This document shows positions 13,365-13,873 of a stretch of DNA of 13,873 nucleotides, piece after piece. Made by a program: the position numbers and the translations under genes. This DNA is from an uncultured Alphaproteobacteria bacterium (GTDB lineage Bacteria > Pseudomonadota > Alphaproteobacteria > Caulobacterales > Parvularculaceae): positions 1 through 13,873 of the forward strand of contig CALAZI010000044.1 in NCBI GenBank assembly GCA_937895955.1, read 5' to 3'. The stretch's first letter is position 1. Every line of letters starts with the position of its first letter. Below the pieces are notes generated by a model. It was given only the letters and a program-made list of their open reading frames with translations. It searched no databases and was not told the origin of the DNA.

Positions 13365-13873
13365 TCACCGTCGGTGATCCATGAGCGGGATGCCGAGGCG
13401 CTTGGCCTTGTCGGCGAGGTTGTCGGTGACGCCCGAGCCGGGGAAGACAACGAGGCCGATCGGGAGCGTTTCGAGGAGCGCATCATTGCGCTTGAACGGC
13501 GCGGCCTTGCCATGACGAATCCAGTCCGGCTTGAAGACGATTTGCACGACCTTGCGATTGTCAGCCCAGGCGCTCGCGATTTTCTCGGCGCCGCGCGGCG
13601 TGCCGCCATGGAGGAGCACCATGTCGGCGTGCTTGGAATGCACGCGGTCGAGCGCGGCCCAGATGCGTTGATGGTCGTTGCAGTCGACGCCGCCGGCAAA
13701 GGCAATCTTCGTGCCCACGGGCGTCAGCGGCTCGATTTCGGCGCGGCGCTTTGCGGCGATGAAGTCGCGGCTGTCGATGACGGCGGCGGTCAAGGCGCGA
13801 TGGCTCGTGCGCGATCCATTGCGCGGCCGCCAGGCTTCGCCGAGATGACGCTCGAACAGCGTGACCGCGGCGT
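13365..13873 (-). CDS. DUF2493 (SLOG-fold) family protein, 5' end outside the window
   Basis: The frame is open to the right edge, so the gene is truncated by the window; reading it back gives ERHLGEAWRPRNGSRTSHRA before the TTG codon at 13793, which is therefore probably not the start. The DUF2493 domain begins near GTKIAFAGGVDCNDHQRIWA and includes DMVLLHGGTPRGAEKIASAW (a nucleotide-binding-type glycine turn), a QIVFKPDWIRHGKAAPFKRND segment and VVFPGSGVTDNLADKAKRLG near the C-terminus. The fold is of the SLOG/YspA type, thought to bind nucleotides or related ligands, but no function is established. Such proteins are frequent backbone genes of alphaproteobacterial conjugative plasmids and integrative elements, like DUF736. 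About 270 bp separate it from the response regulator downstream. Confidence 0.88.
   Translation of the reverse strand, partial: AAVTLFERHLGEAWRPRNGSRTSHRALTAAVIDSRDFIAAKRRAEIEPLTPVGTKIAFAGGVDCNDHQRIWAALDRVHSKHADMVLLHGGTPRGAEKIASAWADNRKVVQIVFKPDWIRHGKAAPFKRNDALLETLPIGLVVFPGSGVTDNLADKAKRLGIPLMDHRR

Overview
The window is GC-rich and its gene families point to an alphaproteobacterium, probably of the Hyphomicrobiales. It reads as part of an integrative and conjugative element or conjugative plasmid that carries a metal-type efflux cargo. This is inferred from family content; no integrase, relaxase or attachment site is inside the window. There is no tRNA, rRNA, CRISPR array or recognisable insertion sequence.

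Left part (1-3061), mobile-element backbone. A small helix-turn-helix protein of excisionase type (593-880, minus) overlaps by 4 bp a TraF-type conjugative signal peptidase (78-596, minus). Divergent from them is an XRE-family repressor-like gene (1144-1500, plus), followed by a small unknown gene (1535-1777, plus). The divergent intergenic region holds a phased array of ATTC elements about 21 bp apart, two of them in 19-bp dyads; this is the best candidate for an undescribed regulatory switch here. Next come a small integral membrane protein (1985-2482, minus) with a terminator, and a DUF736 gene (2744-3061, minus) with a strong terminator. The DUF736 gene has a long upstream region containing a perfect hairpin and a 19-bp inverted repeat.

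Middle and right (3723-13097), efflux cargo, all on the minus strand. In transcription order: response regulator (OmpR family), sensor histidine kinase, outer-membrane factor, periplasmic adaptor lipoprotein, RND pump of the heavy-metal (CzcA/CusA-like) class, then, after a 448-bp gap, an MFS transporter. The regulator and kinase overlap, and the three efflux genes are joined by ATGA overlaps. A perfect 16-bp palindrome lies between the kinase and the efflux genes. Half of it recurs with one mismatch upstream of the response regulator, so the two-component system may control both itself and the pump. The metal cannot be named from the sequence.

Right edge (13365-13873): a DUF2493 (SLOG-fold) gene, minus, running off the window. 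DUF736 and DUF2493 are both common backbone genes of alphaproteobacterial conjugative elements, so the efflux block looks like cargo placed between backbone genes.
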